Positions 1 through 5,488 of a DNA stretch of 7,762 nucleotides are shown in pieces. The notes beneath the pieces are model-generated. The model did no database searches. It saw nothing but the letters and a program-made list of their open reading frames with translations, and was not told the DNA's origin. This stretch comes from an uncultured Clostridia bacterium (GTDB lineage Bacteria > Bacillota > Clostridia > Oscillospirales > Ruminococcaceae): contig CANRHA010000078.1 in the NCBI GenBank assembly GCA_947630315.1, positions 1-7,762 of the forward strand, in the 5' to 3' direction. How positions within the stretch are numbered: position 1 is the stretch's first letter; each line of letters begins with the position of its first letter. Made by a program: the position numbers and the translations under genes.

Positions 1-332
1 CCTCGGGCATAGACACCCTCAGCGTTATAGTCCATAAGGACGAATTTGAGGCCAAGGAGGATTCCATAATCCGCGCGCTTAAAGACGCCACCTCGCCCGA
101 CAAGATAGACATAGACCGTGACGTTGCGCTTTTAGCGGTCGTCGGCCGGGGAATGAGGGCCCAGCGGGGCACCGCGGCGAGGATCTTTGCCGCCCTCGCC
201 CACGCAAAGGTAAACGTAAAGATGATCGACCAGGGCTCGAGCGAGCTTAACGTTATAGTCGGCGTAAGAAACGAGGACTTTGAAACTTCTGTCAAGGCGG
301 TGTATGATATATTCGTTACCCAGAAGCTCTGA
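1..332 (+). CDS. lysC: Aspartate kinase, C-terminal part (5' end outside window)
   Basis: This is the last ~109 codons of an aspartate kinase, read from position 3 to a TGA at 330-332. The enzyme phosphorylates L-aspartate in the first step of the lysine, threonine, methionine and diaminopimelate pathway in the cytosol. The visible part is the regulatory ACT region. The end of the first ACT domain reads SGIDTLSVIVHKDEFE. A second ACT domain then shows VALLAVVGRGMRAQRGTAAR followed by VNVKMIDQGSSELNVIVGV, the signature of the allosteric effector site in clostridial and Bacillus aspartokinases. The kinase domain lies upstream of the window, so the effector specificity (lysine or threonine) cannot be told. 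The stop codon overlaps the start of the next gene (TGATG), so the two genes are probably cotranscribed and translationally coupled. Family assignment is firm; the symbol is the usual one for a monofunctional kinase. Confidence 0.93.
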   Translation, partial: SGIDTLSVIVHKDEFEAKEDSIIRALKDATSPDKIDIDRDVALLAVVGRGMRAQRGTAARIFAALAHAKVNVKMIDQGSSELNVIVGVRNEDFETSVKAVYDIFVTQKL

Positions 333-1057
333 TGACCGGGGAGACCGAGGCCTTGCCCGAGATCCCCAACGAAATTGATGAACCCGACGAAAGCGGCGAA
401 AGCTTAAACGTTCACGGCGGACACCGCTCAAGGCTGCGCAAAAAGCTGTATGACGGCGGGCTTAAGGGCCTTAAGCCGCTCCAGCTCCTTGAAGCTCTGC
501 TGTATGTTCCGATAAAAATTAAGGACACCGACCCTATCGCCCACAGCCTTTTGGAACGGTATGACGGTAATCTCTACGACATGTTCAGGGCCGACGTCGA
601 GGAGATAGCGGCGGTGCAGGGAATGGGGCTTGATTCCGCGGCGTTTTTAAAGGCGATGTACGAGATATATTGGGCCTACGGCGGCGGAACCTTCGACGGA
701 AAGATATACCTGAAAACGCAGGAGGCCGCGATAGGCTTCTTTAAGATGGTTTTTAAGGGAAATTATCCCGAGAACACGGCGGTTGCGTACATCGACGGCA
801 ACGACGCTATTATATATACCGATTACGTCGACATCGGGGATATTTTTTCCGATTGGGTGAACGCGGCGGATACGATCGCGCGGTATGCGCTTGCGCGAGG
901 ACGCAAAAGGTGCATGATCTGCTACGACAGGCCGGCGGGAGAGCTTACCCCCTACGAGGCCGGGATACCTCAGAAGATCGTCAAGCGGCTGAGCAGCTAT
1001 ATAAAAGTGGAAGGATTTTATTTCCACTGTCAGGGAGAAGCAGAACCGGCTGTATAA
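332..1057 (+). CDS. RadC/JAB-like protein with degenerate metal site
   Basis: This 241-residue protein has RadC (UPF0758) layout. An acidic N-terminus (1-25) is followed by the GHRSRLRKKLYDGGL segment (30-44) seen in clostridial JAB-domain proteins, a helix-hairpin-helix-like region (about 48-112, with AAVQGMGLDSAAFL at 93-106), and a C-terminal MPN/JAB fold (about 125-232). In active JAMM proteins the last part carries HNHPSG and a downstream Asp that bind zinc. Here the equivalent stretch is Y198-D-R200-P-A-G203, and the Asp position looks like G211, so by my hand alignment all zinc ligands are gone. The protein is therefore probably not a zinc hydrolase; it may bind DNA or protein through the remaining folds. 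RadC function is unsettled even in active members, and the old DNA-repair label should not be carried over. The ATG at 332 overlaps the lysC stop codon, which supports this start. The gene ends just before a hairpin at 1067-1102. Confidence 0.85.
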   Translation: MTGETEALPEIPNEIDEPDESGESLNVHGGHRSRLRKKLYDGGLKGLKPLQLLEALLYVPIKIKDTDPIAHSLLERYDGNLYDMFRADVEEIAAVQGMGLDSAAFLKAMYEIYWAYGGGTFDGKIYLKTQEAAIGFFKMVFKGNYPENTAVAYIDGNDAIIYTDYVDIGDIFSDWVNAADTIARYALARGRKRCMICYDRPAGELTPYEAGIPQKIVKRLSSYIKVEGFYFHCQGEAEPAV

Positions 1058-1066
1058 TTAAAAAAT

Positions 1067-1102
1067 GAGACGCCCCGCGCTGTAACAGGCACGGGGCGTT
1101 TC
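1067..1102. terminator. Probable bidirectional intrinsic terminator between radC-like gene and queT
   Basis: An inverted repeat pairs 1067-1077 with 1092-1102 (core ACGCCCCG/CGGGGCGT, one G-T pair in the extension) around a 14-nt loop. It starts 10 nt after the radC-like stop. On the plus strand the tail is only a short TTTCT run; on the minus strand the hairpin is followed by TTTTT from the A-tract at 1061-1065. It can therefore serve both convergent genes, perhaps better for queT. Confidence 0.6.
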
Positions 1103-1163
1103 TGAAACGTATGCGGAGCAGGCAGAAAGTCTGACCTGAGTCCTCATAAAATAAAACGCGCAA

Positions 1164-1199
1164 GGCGGCTATAATATTGCACCGCCGTAAAATTTTTTT
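1164..1199 (+). terminator. Weak hairpin followed by seven T
   Basis: GGCGG (1164-1168) pairs with CCGCC (1182-1186) over a 13-nt AT-rich loop, and a T7 tract lies at 1193-1199. It reads as a second plus-strand terminator that would block transcription entering queT antisense. The stem has only 5 bp and there is a 6-nt gap before the T run, so this is tentative. The T run overlaps the queT stop codon. Confidence 0.35.
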
Positions 1200-1689
1200 A
1201 TTCGGTTATAAGCTTCATGAACGCGGCGTTTTTTTCAAGGAGCTTGAAGACTATCACTCCCAAAACGCTCACGCAGACAAATTCGCCGACGGCGACCTCT
1301 ATCGCGTTGAGCCAAAAAGGCGTTTTGAACGCGTAGGTGAGCTCCGCGCCGACTATAACGGCGTTTGTTGCAACGGGCGCGAGAGAGGCTATATAGATGT
1401 TCGGGCTGATGTATATAAGCAGCACGGCCAGAACGGTAGCTGCGGTGCCGAATATCATGTCCATAAGCATCATCGGGCTGAAAAGGTTGGCGATAAAGCA
1501 GCCGAGGATAAGGGAAACGCCGTAATCCTTCTTATAAAAGCACAGGAGCATGAGCATTTCCGCGACGCGAAACTGAATGCTTCCGTAGGACATAAAGCCG
1601 AGGGCGTATGTTAGGCAGACGTAAACTGCCGCGACGGCGGCGAGCTTTGCAAGCCTTAAAGGTGAGAATTTGCTGTTTTTTTCCGACAT
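1198..1689 (-). CDS. queT: QueT family ECF transporter S component (queuosine precursor uptake)
   Basis: This 163-residue, strongly hydrophobic protein matches the QueT family (COG4708), the substrate-capture subunit of energy-coupling-factor transporters for queuosine precursors such as preQ1 or queuine. It would sit in the cytoplasmic membrane and need the shared EcfA/A'/T module, which is not in this window. After a short polar start (MSEKNSKFSPLRLAK) come about five or six membrane segments. Family-like stretches are YGSIQFRVAEMLMLLCFY, GCFIANLFSP and the WLNAIEVAVGEFVCV region near the C-terminus. The start at 1689 is chosen over an upstream ATG (1716) because GGAGGA at 1694-1699 sits at ideal distance from it. 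The upstream ATG lies at the edge of the leader terminator. The preQ1-I riboswitch in the leader independently supports the substrate. Length fits the family. Confidence 0.93.
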   Translation of the reverse strand: MSEKNSKFSPLRLAKLAAVAAVYVCLTYALGFMSYGSIQFRVAEMLMLLCFYKKDYGVSLILGCFIANLFSPMMLMDMIFGTAATVLAVLLIYISPNIYIASLAPVATNAVIVGAELTYAFKTPFWLNAIEVAVGEFVCVSVLGVIVFKLLEKNAAFMKLITE

Positions 1690-1716
1690 GTTTTCCTCCG
1701 ATCGGGAACCGCGCAT

Positions 1717-1743
1717 AAAAATACCCGGGCATGACCCGGGGTA
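1717..1743 (-). terminator. Riboswitch-controlled intrinsic terminator of queT leader
   Basis: On the minus strand TACCC(c)GGG at 1743-1735 pairs with CCCGGGTA at 1729-1722 around a 5-nt loop, leaving one bulged C, and is followed by TTTTT (1721-1717). A competing antiterminator pairs GGGGCAAC (1775-1768) with GTTACCCC (1745-1738), with one C-A mismatch. The antiterminator uses the 3' strand of aptamer helix P2 and the 5' arm of this terminator, so ligand binding should favour termination. Confidence 0.88.
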
Positions 1744-1771
1744 ACCTGACGTATAAGATATGCGCTTGTTG

Positions 1772-1814
1772 CCCCTTGTTTTTTTATTTCGGGGTGGTTT
1801 TCAAGGAGACACCC
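1772..1814 (-). promoter_or_regulatory. preQ1-I riboswitch aptamer in queT leader
   Basis: The minus-strand RNA folds as an H-type pseudoknot with the preQ1-I order of parts. P1 is GGGTG (1814-1810) with CACCC (1796-1792). P2 is CTCCTTG (1808-1802) with CAAGGGG (1778-1772), one T-G pair inside. The A-rich loop L3 ends in AAAAAAAC (1785-1778), as in the Bacillus subtilis queC aptamer. The three bases that contact the ligand have equivalents by position: U after P1 (1809), C just before the 3' strand of P1 (1797), and A just before the 3' strand of P2 (1779). L3 is about 13 nt, longer than the classic 8. The position between promoter and queT fits preQ1 control of precursor uptake. This was read by hand; a covariance search would settle it. 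Confidence 0.9.
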
Positions 1815-1823
1815 TGTGGGAGT

Positions 1824-1852
1824 ATTGTAGCATAAGCTTGCGGAAAAGTCAA
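1824..1852 (-). promoter_or_regulatory. Sigma-A promoter of queT
   Basis: On the minus strand TTGACT (1852-1847) and TACAAT (1829-1824) are separated by 17 nt, and a TG one base before the -10 gives an extended -10. The expected start near 1817 lies a few bases before riboswitch helix P1. A heptad repeat array abuts the -35 on its upstream side. Confidence 0.88.
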
Positions 1853-1854
1853 GG

Positions 1855-1887
1855 TCAGAAGACAGAAATCAGAAAACAGAAATCAGA
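1855..1887 (+). repeat. Heptad repeat array, five [T/A]CAGAAN units
   Basis: The units TCAGAAG, ACAGAAA, TCAGAAA, ACAGAAA and TCAGATT follow each other without gaps, the last one fading at 1889. The first base alternates T and A. The array touches the upstream edge of the queT promoter -35 box. Related arrays occur at about nine other intergenic places in the window. Confidence 0.85.
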
Positions 1888-1945
1888 TTTTTAAGGCGGG
1901 GGGTTGGCAAAATACGGTTACCGGGAGCTTCAAAGATGTTTCAAT

Positions 1946-1980
1946 AAAAAGAGCGCCCCGGGAAGAAAAACTCCGGGGCG
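1946..1980 (-). terminator. Intrinsic terminator of the M23 peptidase gene
   Basis: CGCCCCGG (1954-1961) pairs with CCGGGGCG (1973-1980) around an 11-nt A-rich loop. On the minus strand the hairpin is followed, after CTC, by TTTTT (1950-1946). It lies 20 nt past the stop codon of the gene ending at 2000. Confidence 0.82.
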
Positions 1981-1999
1981 GTTTGGGGATCGTACGCGG

Positions 2000-2749
2000 T
2001 TACTTCATCGGCTCGATATACTGTATCGGGTCGATCCATTGGTTTTGATACCTGAGCGCGAAGTGAAGGTGTGAATCCGAGTCGGATTCGATGTCGGCGG
2101 TGTTTCCTACCGTGCCTACGGCGTCGCCGGCGTTAAGCTTATCGCCGACGCTGACCTTCAGATCGGGGGATAGGCCGTAATAATGGCCGAAAAGCGTGTT
2201 GCCGTGATCTATAACGACGCAGCAGCCCCAGAGGGGATCCTCATAAATTTCGGAAACCGTTCCCGAGGTCATCGCCTTTACCTCTGCGCCCTCCGCCGCG
2301 GCGATATCTATGCCGTCGTGGGTGCGCCAAACCCCTCCCGAGGACCTTACAAGCTCGCCGTCGGAATATGCGGCGATTATCTCGCCGTTCACGGGCATCA
2401 TTATCGCCTGTTCATAGTAGAGCGCTTCAAGCTCGTCGGTCATGTCGACTATAGCCTCGTCGGCGTTTTGCTGCGGCAGGCTGTAGGCGGTATCCGGCTG
2501 ATTTGTTTCGGGGATCGCCGCGGCTGCGTCCTCGCGGTCCTTTTGGATATCCGACAAAACCGCGTCGACGGCGGAATAATCAATATCGGGGACCGAAGCT
2601 TCATCGCGCGGGGTTATAAGGCCGTCGGTGACCGAGCTTACCGCCGCGCGGTATCCGGCGACGGAAGCCGCCCCGACCGCAAGGATTCCGGCGCAAAGCA
2701 TGACGTAAAGCGTCTTGCGCCCGGGTTGTCTGAACTTTACCTTTTTCAT
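2000..2749 (-). CDS. Membrane-anchored M23 endopeptidase, SpoIIQ-like
   Basis: This is a 249-residue protein with a short basic cytoplasmic start, one membrane segment (about 13-34), a low-complexity acidic and alanine-rich linker (about 45-110) and a LytM/M23 peptidase domain (about 118-245). The zinc site is complete: HDGID gives H144 and D148, HLHF gives H227 and H229, and a further His (H189) stands in the GHYYG segment. M23 enzymes cut cell-wall peptide cross-bridges outside the membrane. The WRTHDGIDIAAAEG stretch and single-anchor layout resemble SpoIIQ, the forespore protein of the engulfment channel, which keeps an intact zinc site in clostridia but not in B. subtilis. SpoIIQ identity is inference; another M23 wall hydrolase is possible. 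The start at 2749 is chosen because GGAGG lies 5 nt upstream; the in-frame ATG at 2761 has no such site. The gene is monocistronic and divergent from the beta-CASP gene. Confidence 0.9.
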   Translation of the reverse strand: MKKVKFRQPGRKTLYVMLCAGILAVGAASVAGYRAAVSSVTDGLITPRDEASVPDIDYSAVDAVLSDIQKDREDAAAAIPETNQPDTAYSLPQQNADEAIVDMTDELEALYYEQAIMMPVNGEIIAAYSDGELVRSSGGVWRTHDGIDIAAAEGAEVKAMTSGTVSEIYEDPLWGCCVVIDHGNTLFGHYYGLSPDLKVSVGDKLNAGDAVGTVGNTADIESDSDSHLHFALRYQNQWIDPIQYIEPMK

Positions 2750-2778
2750 AGCTACCTCCATGGAATGCTTGATAGAAT

Positions 2779-2793
2779 AACAGCTATGCTGTT
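2779..2793. promoter_or_regulatory. Perfect inverted repeat upstream of the M23 gene
   Basis: AACAGC and GCTGTT are separated by TAT, a 15-nt dyad about 30 nt before the M23 start codon. It sits between a weak minus-strand TTGAAC (2796-2791) and TATCAA (2774-2769), where a repressor could act. No regulator family is assigned. Confidence 0.4.
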
Positions 2794-2820
2794 CAAGGTA
2801 AGTATTAGCCGGATTTTCAG

Positions 2821-2849
2821 AATTATGCAGACCCGCCGGGAAAATATTT
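2821..2849 (-). promoter_or_regulatory. Possible sporulation-type (sigma-E-like) promoter of the M23 gene
   Basis: On the minus strand AAATATT (2849-2843) is followed after exactly 14 nt by GCATAATT (2828-2821). This resembles the sigma-E pattern of an ATATT -35 and a GCATA -10 with 14-nt spacing. SpoIIQ genes are classically sigma-F controlled, so the match may be chance or may point to a mother-cell role. Confidence 0.33.
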
Positions 2850-2881
2850 GTAAGGAGAGACCCTCTCGCCCTCAGCCGAGC

Positions 2882-2917
2882 GCTCTAACATCTAACCCTC
2901 TAATACCTAACACCTAA
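2882..2917 (-). repeat. Degenerate heptad/octad repeat, TTAGRN subtype
   Basis: On the minus strand the units read GTTAGGT, GTTAGGT, ATTAGAG, GGTTAGAT and GTTAGAG, with a period of 7 to 8 nt. The plus strand looks like CTAAC-rich simple sequence. It ends one or two bases before the TTGACA in front of the beta-CASP gene. It is related in period and in the TAGA core to the CAGAA arrays. Confidence 0.6.
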
Positions 2918-2918
2918 C

Positions 2919-2937
2919 TTGACACGGGTGATATAAT
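2919..2937 (+). promoter_or_regulatory. Promoter of the beta-CASP gene, extended -10 type
   Basis: A consensus TATAAT at 2932-2937 has a TG one base upstream (TGATATAAT), which makes an extended -10. A perfect TTGACA at 2919-2924 is only 7 nt from it, far short of the usual 17, so it cannot be the partner -35. Expected start is near 2944, giving a leader of about 14 nt that still contains GGAGG (2946-2950). Confidence 0.5.
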
Positions 2938-2957
2938 AGAATTGCGGAGGTGTTGAT

Positions 2958-4565
2958 ATGAAAATTCAATTTATCGGAGCGACGCATGAGGTCACGGGGA
3001 GCTGTACGCTTTTGGAGGTCAACCGAAAATATTTCCTCGTCGATTGCGGAATGGAGCAGGGGCAGGACGTCTTTCAGAATATCCCGCTGCCGGTGCCGGC
3101 CGCCGAGATCGAGGCGGTTTTCCTGACCCATGCGCATATAGATCATTCGGGAATGCTGCCCAGGCTTTTCAAAGACGGCTTTAAAGGCAAAATATACGCC
3201 ACCGACGTCACATGCGACCTTTGCAGCATTATGCTGAGGGATTCGGCGCACATTCAGGAATCGGAAGCGGTCTGGAGATCGAGAAAAGCCGAACGCGCCG
3301 GGCTTGACCCTGTCGAGCCGGTTTATACCCTCGACGACGCCCTCGGCGCTTTGTCGCTGTTTTACAGATGCCGTTACCGGGATATGATCTACCCCGCAGA
3401 GGGCGTTGAGGCAAGATTTACCGACATAGGTCATCTTCTCGGCTCGGCATGTATAGAGCTTTGGCTTACCGAGGGAGGGATCACTAAAAAAATAGTCTTC
3501 AGCGGTGACGTGGGCAACAAAAATCAGCGGATAATAAAAGACCCTCAGCCCGTAGACGGCGCGGATTACCTCGTTATAGAATCTACATACGGCAACAGGC
3601 TCCATGAAGCGGGCCGCACCGACGCCGTAGATGAGCTTGCAGGCTGTATTCAGAGAACGCTCGACAGGGGCGGAAACGTCGTCATACCCTCGTTTGCCGT
3701 CGGCAGAACTCAGGAGATGCTCTACGCCATAAGGGAGATAAAACAAAAGGGCCTCGTAAAAGGCCACGACGGCTTCCCGGTCTATGTCGACAGCCCGCTC
3801 GCCTCTGAGGCAACCTCTATCTTCGTGCAGTGCAACCCCGTGTGCTTTGACGACGAGACCCTCGCCATTATAAAACAGGGCGTAAACCCTATATGGTTCG
3901 ACGGCCTGCGGATCACCCAGACCTCGGAGGAATCAAAGGCGCTCAACACCGACCCCGAGCCGAAGGTGATAATTTCGGCGAGCGGAATGTGCGAGGCGGG
4001 AAGAATACGCCATCACCTTAAACATAACCTCTGGAGAAGTAACAGCCTGATCCTGTTCGTAGGATATCAGTCGGAAGGCTCGCTCGGCAGAAAGCTTATA
4101 AACGGCGCCAAGGACGTTTCGCTTTTCGGCGAGGAGATAACCGTAAACGCCGAGATCTGCACGCTTCACGGAACCAGCGGACACGCGGATCAGGCGGGGC
4201 TTTTGGAATGGCTCGGAAAATTCGAGAAGAAGCCGGAGCTTGTTTTTGTGAATCACGGCGACGACCGATCTTGCGAGGATTTCAGAAATATTCTTGCAGA
4301 CAGGGGATATAACGCCTTTGCGCCGTACAGCGGAACCGAATTTGACCTCGCCGCCGGAAAGATGACGGCGTACGCCGAGGGCAGAAGGATAGACCGCGCA
4401 AAGGAATACAAGGGCAGCGCCCGCGCGCAGAGCGTTTATAACGACCTCGTCGCCGAGGCGGAAAAGCTTCTGAACCTCGTAAGGACCCGCCGGGGCGGAG
4501 CTAATAAAGATAATGCAAAGCTCACTTCTCAGATAAGAGAATTGATCAACAAATGGAAAGACTGA
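2958..4565 (+). CDS. MBL-fold beta-CASP RNA metallohydrolase
   Basis: This 535-residue cytosolic protein belongs to the metallo-beta-lactamase/beta-CASP group (YSH1/CPSF73-like, COG1236) that cuts RNA endo- or exonucleolytically. The metal-binding motif HAHIDH is at 58-63. Further ligands are expected at H159 (GHLLGSA), D184 (SGDVG) and H433 (VNHGD). The beta-CASP insert runs about 210-400, with IESTYG (208-213), the PSFAVGRTQEM helix start, ISASGMCEAGRIRHHL (339-354) and VGYQSEGSLGRKLI (368-381); SGHADQ is at 407-412. All expected catalytic residues appear intact. The last ~60 residues are basic and helical, perhaps for RNA or partner contact. GGAGG at 2946-2950 supports the start. It stands alone with its own promoter and terminator. 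Substrate is unknown; relatives include bacterial homologues of CPSF73 distinct from RNase J. Confidence 0.93.
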   Translation: MKIQFIGATHEVTGSCTLLEVNRKYFLVDCGMEQGQDVFQNIPLPVPAAEIEAVFLTHAHIDHSGMLPRLFKDGFKGKIYATDVTCDLCSIMLRDSAHIQESEAVWRSRKAERAGLDPVEPVYTLDDALGALSLFYRCRYRDMIYPAEGVEARFTDIGHLLGSACIELWLTEGGITKKIVFSGDVGNKNQRIIKDPQPVDGADYLVIESTYGNRLHEAGRTDAVDELAGCIQRTLDRGGNVVIPSFAVGRTQEMLYAIREIKQKGLVKGHDGFPVYVDSPLASEATSIFVQCNPVCFDDETLAIIKQGVNPIWFDGLRITQTSEESKALNTDPEPKVIISASGMCEAGRIRHHLKHNLWRSNSLILFVGYQSEGSLGRKLINGAKDVSLFGEEITVNAEICTLHGTSGHADQAGLLEWLGKFEKKPELVFVNHGDDRSCEDFRNILADRGYNAFAPYSGTEFDLAAGKMTAYAEGRRIDRAKEYKGSARAQSVYNDLVAEAEKLLNLVRTRRGGANKDNAKLTSQIRELINKWKD

Positions 4566-4603
4566 TCAGAAGATAGATATTAGAATGTCAGAAGATAGAA
4601 CAG
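4566..4603 (+). repeat. Heptad repeat array downstream of the beta-CASP gene
   Basis: Units read TCAGAAG, ATAGATA, TTAGAAT, then one extra G, then TCAGAAG, ATAGAAC. TCAGAAGATAGA occurs twice, 22 nt apart. It begins right at the stop codon, and its second half is the 5' arm of the terminator. Confidence 0.8.
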
Positions 4604-4652
4604 GGCTTTAAGTTTGACGAAATTCGGCGGCGCTGTTCTATCTTCTGTTTTT
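4589..4652 (+). terminator. Terminator of the beta-CASP gene built from heptad repeat
   Basis: CAGAAGATAGAACAG (4589-4603) is perfectly complementary to 4633-4647, giving a 15-bp AU-rich stem over a 29-nt loop, followed by TTTTTATTTT. The stem is long but GC-poor, unlike the GC-rich terminators elsewhere in the window. It is convergent with the end of the vWA gene. A 12-nt palindrome, TTATCATGATAA, follows at 4656-4667. Confidence 0.7.
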
Positions 4653-4738
4653 ATTTTATCATGATAACGGGGGCGGAAGGCGGAGCAGGTCGGCCTATTG
4701 AATGGGCGGCGCTGCGCTGTCTTCTATGAATCTATAAT

Positions 4739-5383
4739 CTATTTTCTTCTTTTAAAATCGCCCTCGATGCGCTTTTTCCAGCCCGATTTCAGGGGCGCGC
4801 TGCTGCGGACGGCGGAAATCGCGTCGCTTAAAACCTCGTAGTTGAGGCGGGTGCCCTCGCTGTCGGAATGATAGTTCACAGCCCTGTCGGCGCTTATTCC
4901 GAAGCCCTTTGCGGTTTCTACCGCGTCGATGTTTGCGCCCAGGAACAGAAATTCCCAGCCGTACTTTTCCTTTTCAAGCTGTATCATCTTTTTGACCTCG
5001 TCGCTTGAATAAATATGGCTCGCGTTCTCCATACCGTCGGTGGTGATTATGAACATCGTGTGCTCGGGAACGTCCTCCTCGCGGGCGTACTTGTGGATAT
5101 TTGCGATGTGGTGAATGGCGCAGCCTATGGCGTCTATGAGGGCGGTGCAGCCGCGGACGCTGTACTCGTTTTCGGTCAGCGGCTTTATGTCGCGCAGGTT
5201 TACGCGGTCATGTATTACCTCGCTGACGTTATCAAACAAAACGGTCGATACATACGCCTCGCCGTCGGCGCTCTTTTGCTTTTTGATCATAGAGTTGAAG
5301 CCGCCTACGGTGTCTGATTCCAGCCCGGCCATTGAGCCGCTGCGATCAAGGATAAAAACAAGCTCGGTAAGATTCTTTTTCAT
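4739..5383 (-). CDS. Stand-alone von Willebrand factor A domain protein
   Basis: A single vWA domain fills this 214-residue protein; no signal peptide or membrane segment is seen, so it is probably cytosolic. The metal-ion-dependent adhesion site is complete: DRSGS at 13-17 (D13, S15, S17), T80 in RGCTALIDAIG, and D116 in TTDGMENAS. Such domains hold partner proteins through a bound divalent metal. The family (LVFILDRSGSM start, GWEFLFLGANIDAVETA near 142-158, basic C-terminus) is common in Firmicutes and distantly like TerY of tellurite-type stress clusters, but no biochemical role is known to me. AGGAGG lies 7 nt before the start at 5383. It is downstream of the macro-domain gene on the same strand with a 105-nt gap, a pairing I recall from other Firmicutes. 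The 5' region has a long inverted repeat that includes the ribosome binding site. Confidence 0.9.
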   Translation of the reverse strand: MKKNLTELVFILDRSGSMAGLESDTVGGFNSMIKKQKSADGEAYVSTVLFDNVSEVIHDRVNLRDIKPLTENEYSVRGCTALIDAIGCAIHHIANIHKYAREEDVPEHTMFIITTDGMENASHIYSSDEVKKMIQLEKEKYGWEFLFLGANIDAVETAKGFGISADRAVNYHSDSEGTRLNYEVLSDAISAVRSSAPLKSGWKKRIEGDFKRRK

Positions 5384-5386
5384 GGT

Positions 5387-5449
5387 AAAACCTCCTGAAT
5401 AATATAACGTTTGCCTTTTGCTTACAGTTATATTATAGCGGGAGGTTTT
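5387..5449 (-). promoter_or_regulatory. Inverted repeat that can mask the vWA ribosome binding site
   Basis: AAAACCTCC (5387-5395) plus ATAATATAAC (5399-5408) are exactly complementary to GTTATATTAT (5427-5436) plus GGAGGTTTT (5441-5449), with a small internal loop of 3 and 4 nt and an 18-nt hairpin loop. In RNA made on the minus strand the upstream arm carries an anti-Shine-Dalgarno (AAAACCTCC) that pairs with the GGAGG of the vWA gene. Nineteen base pairs would hide the start region. Confidence 0.7.
5432..5437 (-). promoter_or_regulatory. Possible -10 box of a vWA-proximal promoter
   Basis: TATAAT is read on the minus strand inside the upstream arm of the inverted repeat. No good -35 stands 16-18 nt upstream (ACCAAA). 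If used, RNA would start near 5425 and lack the masking arm. The sequence may simply be AT-rich. Confidence 0.3.
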
Positions 5450-5488
5450 TTGGTTTTGGTCGCTTTGCAGGCGACATTTTTTATTTTT

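Noticed and set aside
1690..1716. Upstream ATG extending queT by nine codons
   Set aside because: It lies at the edge of the leader terminator and has no ribosome binding site, while the ATG at 1689 has GGAGGA at proper spacing.
2882..2917. Telomere-like repeat
   Set aside because: CTAAC-like units are degenerate, vary from 7 to 8 nt and stand internally between two genes; they fit the heptad family better.
2183..2917. Long plus-strand open frame of about 244 codons
   Set aside because: It mirrors the M23 peptidase gene, has no family resemblance and no suitable ribosome binding site; the minus-strand gene explains it.
2919..2937. TTGACA and TATAAT as a standard promoter pair
   Set aside because: Only 7 nt lie between them, so sigma-A cannot contact both; the -10 was kept as an extended -10 and the TTGACA left as unexplained.
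2907..3767. Long minus-strand open frame of about 286 codons
   Set aside because: It is antisense to the beta-CASP gene, whose catalytic motifs are clear, and has no recognisable domain.
5457..5487. Plus-strand terminator GTCGC/GCGAC with T-rich tail
   Set aside because: No plus-strand gene ends nearby, the stem is 5 bp, and in the direction of the macro gene there is no T tract after it.
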